A DNA stretch of 64,000 bases, taken from contig NZ_JADKNH010000015.1 of NCBI RefSeq assembly GCF_015352425.1, forward strand, positions 1 through 64,000, read 5' to 3'. The position numbers and the translations under genes were made by a program. Origin of the DNA: Fusibacter ferrireducens. Lineage in GTDB: Bacteria; Bacillota; Clostridia; Peptostreptococcales; Acidaminobacteraceae. How positions within the stretch are numbered: position 1 is the stretch's first letter; every line of letters starts with the position of its first letter. Under the pieces are notes generated by a model. The model searched no databases and was not told where the DNA came from. It saw only the letters and a program-made list of their open reading frames with translations. Below are positions 61,627 through 64,000 of this stretch, in pieces.

Positions 61627-63633
61627 ATGTCTGAAAATTTTGTAGTGAAAGATCATATAAAAGAACAACTCAAAAGACTCCCGCATAATCCTGGCGTTTA
61701 TATTATGAAGGATCATGCAGGAGAGATCATATATGTTGGCAAATCCAAAAACCTCAAGAATCGTGTGAGTTCCTATTTTAGAGGCTTTAGCTCTCATATG
61801 CCCAAGGTTCAAACTATGGTGATCAATATCGCTGAATTTGAATACTTTATAACGGATACAGAAGTGGAAGCGCTGATACTTGAAGCCAATTTGATAAAAA
61901 AATACTTGCCACGGTTCAATATTCTTCTAAAAGACGATAAAATGTATCCCTTTATTGTTGTTACGGTGGAAGAGGCATTTCCACGTGTAATTATGACGCG
62001 CAATTATTCGGGTAAAGGTAAACACTTTGGACCTTACATGAGTTCAGATCAAGTGCGGAAAACACTCGAGGTTATTCAGAGTATTTTTCCGCTTAGAGAA
62101 TGCAGCAAGAAAATTACAAATAAAATAGATAGACCCTGTCTCAATTTTCATATTGGCAGGTGTGCAGGGGCTTGTAATCACGCAATCACTAAAGAGGATT
62201 ACAGAAGTTATGTCAATCAAGTACTACAATTTTTGAACGGTGACAGAGACTGGCTGATCAAAGATTTAAATCAACAAATGCTCAACGCGGCTGAGGCCTT
62301 AAACTTTGAAAAAGCAGCTGAAATTCGAGATAAGATCAATGCGTTAAATGCTCTCAATGAAAAGCAAAAAGCCATTCAAGCGAATGGTAAGAATCAAGAT
62401 TTCATTGCATTTTACAGTTTTGAAGAACGAACCTGTGTCATGCTTTTTCAAGTTAGAGGTGGCAAAATTGAGGGGAGAGAATCTCACAACATCTCCAATG
62501 CCTTAGGCATGAGCGCATCAGATATATTGACATCTTTTATAACGCAATATTACTCTGGGGCATTGATGATACCAAAAGAAATCTATCTGTCGGATGAAAT
62601 AGAAATGAAAGCACTTTACTCAGACTGGTTGACAAAACTACTTGGAACTAAAGTTGAGATTTATGTGCCACAGAAGGGTGAAAAGAAAAAACTCATAGAT
62701 TTGGTGAGCAAGAACGCCAAGGAATACATCATCAAATTTCAAGAAAAAATTGATAGAGAAATTCGATTTAGAGAATCTGCCGAGAGCGAACTCAAGGATT
62801 TGTTGGGCATACCGCATAATATTAAACTTAGGAGATTAGAAGCCTATGACATATCCAATACATCTGGTGTATACTCTGTAGGGAGTATGGTTGTCTTCGA
62901 GGATGGGAAGAAGAAACGCAGTGATTACAGACGCTACAGGATTAAAACCATTGAAGGCGCAAATGATTATGGTTCTATGCAGGAAGTGCTTTACAGACGC
63001 TTTAAAAGAGGGTTGGAAGAACAAAATATCGCGCTTGAAAACGGTATTGGCGAAGGTAAGTTCATTCACTTTCCAGATGTGCTTTTGATAGATGGAGGCA
63101 AGGGACATGTCAATGCGGTGCAAGAGGTATTAAACGCGCTTAAAATTGATATTCCCTGTGTTGGAATGGTCAAAGATGATTATCATAAAACAGAAGACCT
63201 ATATTTTCAGGGTGAACTCTGTGGCCTAAAGCAAAAGCATAATGCCTTTAAGCTCATTTATGAAATTCAAGAGGAAGTCCATCGGTTTGCCATTGAATAC
63301 CACAAATCTTTGAGGTCTAAGGAAATGACGTCCTCTATACTAGATGAGATTCCAGGTATCGGTGAAAAACGCAAAATTGCGCTGTTAAAACAGTTTCAGT
63401 CCATTGAAAATATAAAGGCGGCTCAAGTGACAGATCTTGAAAAAGTAGAAGGCATTCATAGAACCGTAGCTCAGAGCATCTATGACTATTTTCATATTAA
63501 GGCAAATACGGCTTCACCTGTTACGACAAATGCGGCTTCATCTGAAAATTCAGATCCAACGGAGTATATGGATTCAACCGAGAATAAGGGTTCCACTGAG
63601 AATATGGACCCATCTGAGCATTCGGAAAAGTAG
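61627..63633 (+). CDS. uvrC: Excinuclease ABC subunit C
   Basis: Dual-incision endonuclease of excision repair; 668 residues. The N-terminal GIY-YIG nuclease (about 15-95) has NPGVYIMKDHAGEIIYVGKS. A cysteine-rich stretch CLNFHIGRCAGAC, a UVR domain (about 205-240), the RNase-H-like second nuclease (LLIDGGKGHVNAV) and a C-terminal helix-hairpin-helix (IPGIGEKRKIALLKQF) follow. The last 45 or so residues form a low-complexity tail rich in Ser, Thr, Glu, Asn and Pro with STEN-type repeats, absent from most UvrC proteins. It lies apart from uvrBA with its own promoter region. Confidence 0.96.
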   Translation: MSENFVVKDHIKEQLKRLPHNPGVYIMKDHAGEIIYVGKSKNLKNRVSSYFRGFSSHMPKVQTMVINIAEFEYFITDTEVEALILEANLIKKYLPRFNILLKDDKMYPFIVVTVEEAFPRVIMTRNYSGKGKHFGPYMSSDQVRKTLEVIQSIFPLRECSKKITNKIDRPCLNFHIGRCAGACNHAITKEDYRSYVNQVLQFLNGDRDWLIKDLNQQMLNAAEALNFEKAAEIRDKINALNALNEKQKAIQANGKNQDFIAFYSFEERTCVMLFQVRGGKIEGRESHNISNALGMSASDILTSFITQYYSGALMIPKEIYLSDEIEMKALYSDWLTKLLGTKVEIYVPQKGEKKKLIDLVSKNAKEYIIKFQEKIDREIRFRESAESELKDLLGIPHNIKLRRLEAYDISNTSGVYSVGSMVVFEDGKKKRSDYRRYRIKTIEGANDYGSMQEVLYRRFKRGLEEQNIALENGIGEGKFIHFPDVLLIDGGKGHVNAVQEVLNALKIDIPCVGMVKDDYHKTEDLYFQGELCGLKQKHNAFKLIYEIQEEVHRFAIEYHKSLRSKEMTSSILDEIPGIGEKRKIALLKQFQSIENIKAAQVTDLEKVEGIHRTVAQSIYDYFHIKANTASPVTTNAASSENSDPTEYMDSTENKGSTENMDPSEHSEK

Positions 63634-63660
63634 ATAAATTAGTCACAAACAAGATGTGTA

Positions 63661-63688
63661 GCACCCCGTCTATAGGGGTGTTATTTTT
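63661..63688 (+). terminator. Terminator after uvrC
   Basis: CACCCC (63662-63667) and GGGGTG (63675-63680) with a 7-base loop, followed by TTATTTTT. Confidence 0.75.
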
Positions 63689-63895
63689 GTCACAATTATG
63701 AATTTGTTCAAAATAAGCACAGTGTTTGTACAAAGTATACACAGTGAAGGTGCAAAAAAAGATGCAAGCATTAACAAAAAACATATTAATTGTAAATAAT
63801 GTAAGAAGTAATATTGGGAATAGTGTTAGAATTTCAACAATTATAGCGTATCAAATATTACAAAAAATTATAAAATGAGAAAGCTTATTTTTGTG

Positions 63896-63924
63896 TATAC
63901 ATTATAATCATTCTATGTTATAAT
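63896..63924 (+). promoter_or_regulatory. Promoter candidate for a gene beyond the window
   Basis: TATACA, 17 bases, then TATAAT with an upstream TG (extended -10). The -35 is only a partial match. Confidence 0.45.
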
Positions 63925-64000
63925 CTTATCGAATATAGGTTAATTAATTAACAAACAGCTTTAATCCTAGTGAAATGCTAGGAATTGGACAGTTCGGGTT

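Larger units (their letters stand above)
63634..64000. other. Intergenic region at the right edge
   Basis: It holds the uvrC terminator (63661-63688), about 200 AT-rich bases without a gene, a promoter candidate (63896-63924) and a small inverted repeat TCCTAG/CTAGGA (63965-63983). The transcript would continue beyond the window, so a leader or riboswitch cannot be judged. Confidence 0.5.

Noticed and set aside
63965-64000. Start of a riboswitch at the right edge
   Set aside because: Only a 6-bp inverted repeat is visible before the window ends; no known aptamer core can be recognised.

Overview
The window reads as ordinary chromosome of a low-GC, anaerobic Gram-positive bacterium of the class Clostridia. 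The signs are a ferredoxin-linked 2-oxoacid oxidoreductase, the oxygen-sensitive ribonucleotide reductase NrdD with its radical-SAM activase, AddAB instead of RecBCD, an alr-mazEF block, a CIRCE/HrcA element, a BirA-controlled bioY-bioB operon and a CsaB-type cell-wall pyruvyl transferase. Purine-rich ribosome binding sites and TTGACA/TATAAT-type promoters are easy to see. I found no rRNA, tRNA, prophage, intact insertion sequence or CRISPR array. The genus cannot be fixed from the sequence alone.

Layout. 0.1-4.5 kb: korAB, then lrgAB and a class-I glutamine-amidotransferase-like hydrolase on the minus strand. 4.9-13.5 kb: a solitary oligopeptide-binding lipoprotein, a Crp/Fnr regulator, htpG with a CIRCE element in its divergent promoter region, a CBS-ACT protein, a membrane diguanylate cyclase, and a minus-strand pair of membrane proteins (TraX-like and DUF1461). 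13.7-24.7 kb: addB-addA, a CysQ-like phosphatase, a corrinoid adenosyltransferase, a NapH-like polyferredoxin with an unknown partner, and a HutD-like protein. 24.8-28.7 kb, minus strand: a two-component system and two DUF4342 paralogs. 28.9-33.7 kb: psuK-psuG, a 620-base intergenic stretch with a candidate small RNA, bioY-bioB, and an HD-domain protein. 34-41.3 kb: nrdD-nrdG, acpS, nnrE/nnrD, alr and mazEF. 41.5-46.5 kb: a cell-surface polymer cluster (secreted coiled-coil protein, DUF5693, csaB, tagA) interrupted by a structured non-coding region and a 67-bp tandem array. 46.6-63.6 kb: S1-domain protein, Lon-family protease, 5-formyl-THF cyclo-ligase, ftsE-ftsX-envC-like-ctpA with a small membrane protein, uvrB-uvrA, an unknown membrane protein and uvrC.

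Functional links. AddAB and UvrABC give double-strand-break and nucleotide-excision repair. NrdDG makes dNTPs without oxygen. FtsEX with the M23 coiled-coil protein and CtpA forms a cell-wall hydrolysis module for division. CsaB, TagA and DUF5693 probably build and modify a secondary cell-wall polymer. BioY and BioB are co-transcribed from a promoter whose -35 box lies inside a BirA-type operator.

The least explained element is at 45.22-45.69 kb, between csaB and tagA. Three consecutive hairpins are closed by an outer stem, followed by five near-identical 67-bp units and a partial sixth, with no coding capacity. Other leads are a MazE-like antitoxin that keeps its toxin-binding half but has no recognisable ribbon-helix-helix half, a terminator-like hairpin that buries the ribosome binding site of the NapH-like gene, a CIRCE element lying outside rather than downstream of the htpG promoter, and a histidine kinase with a long lysine-rich cytoplasmic extension.
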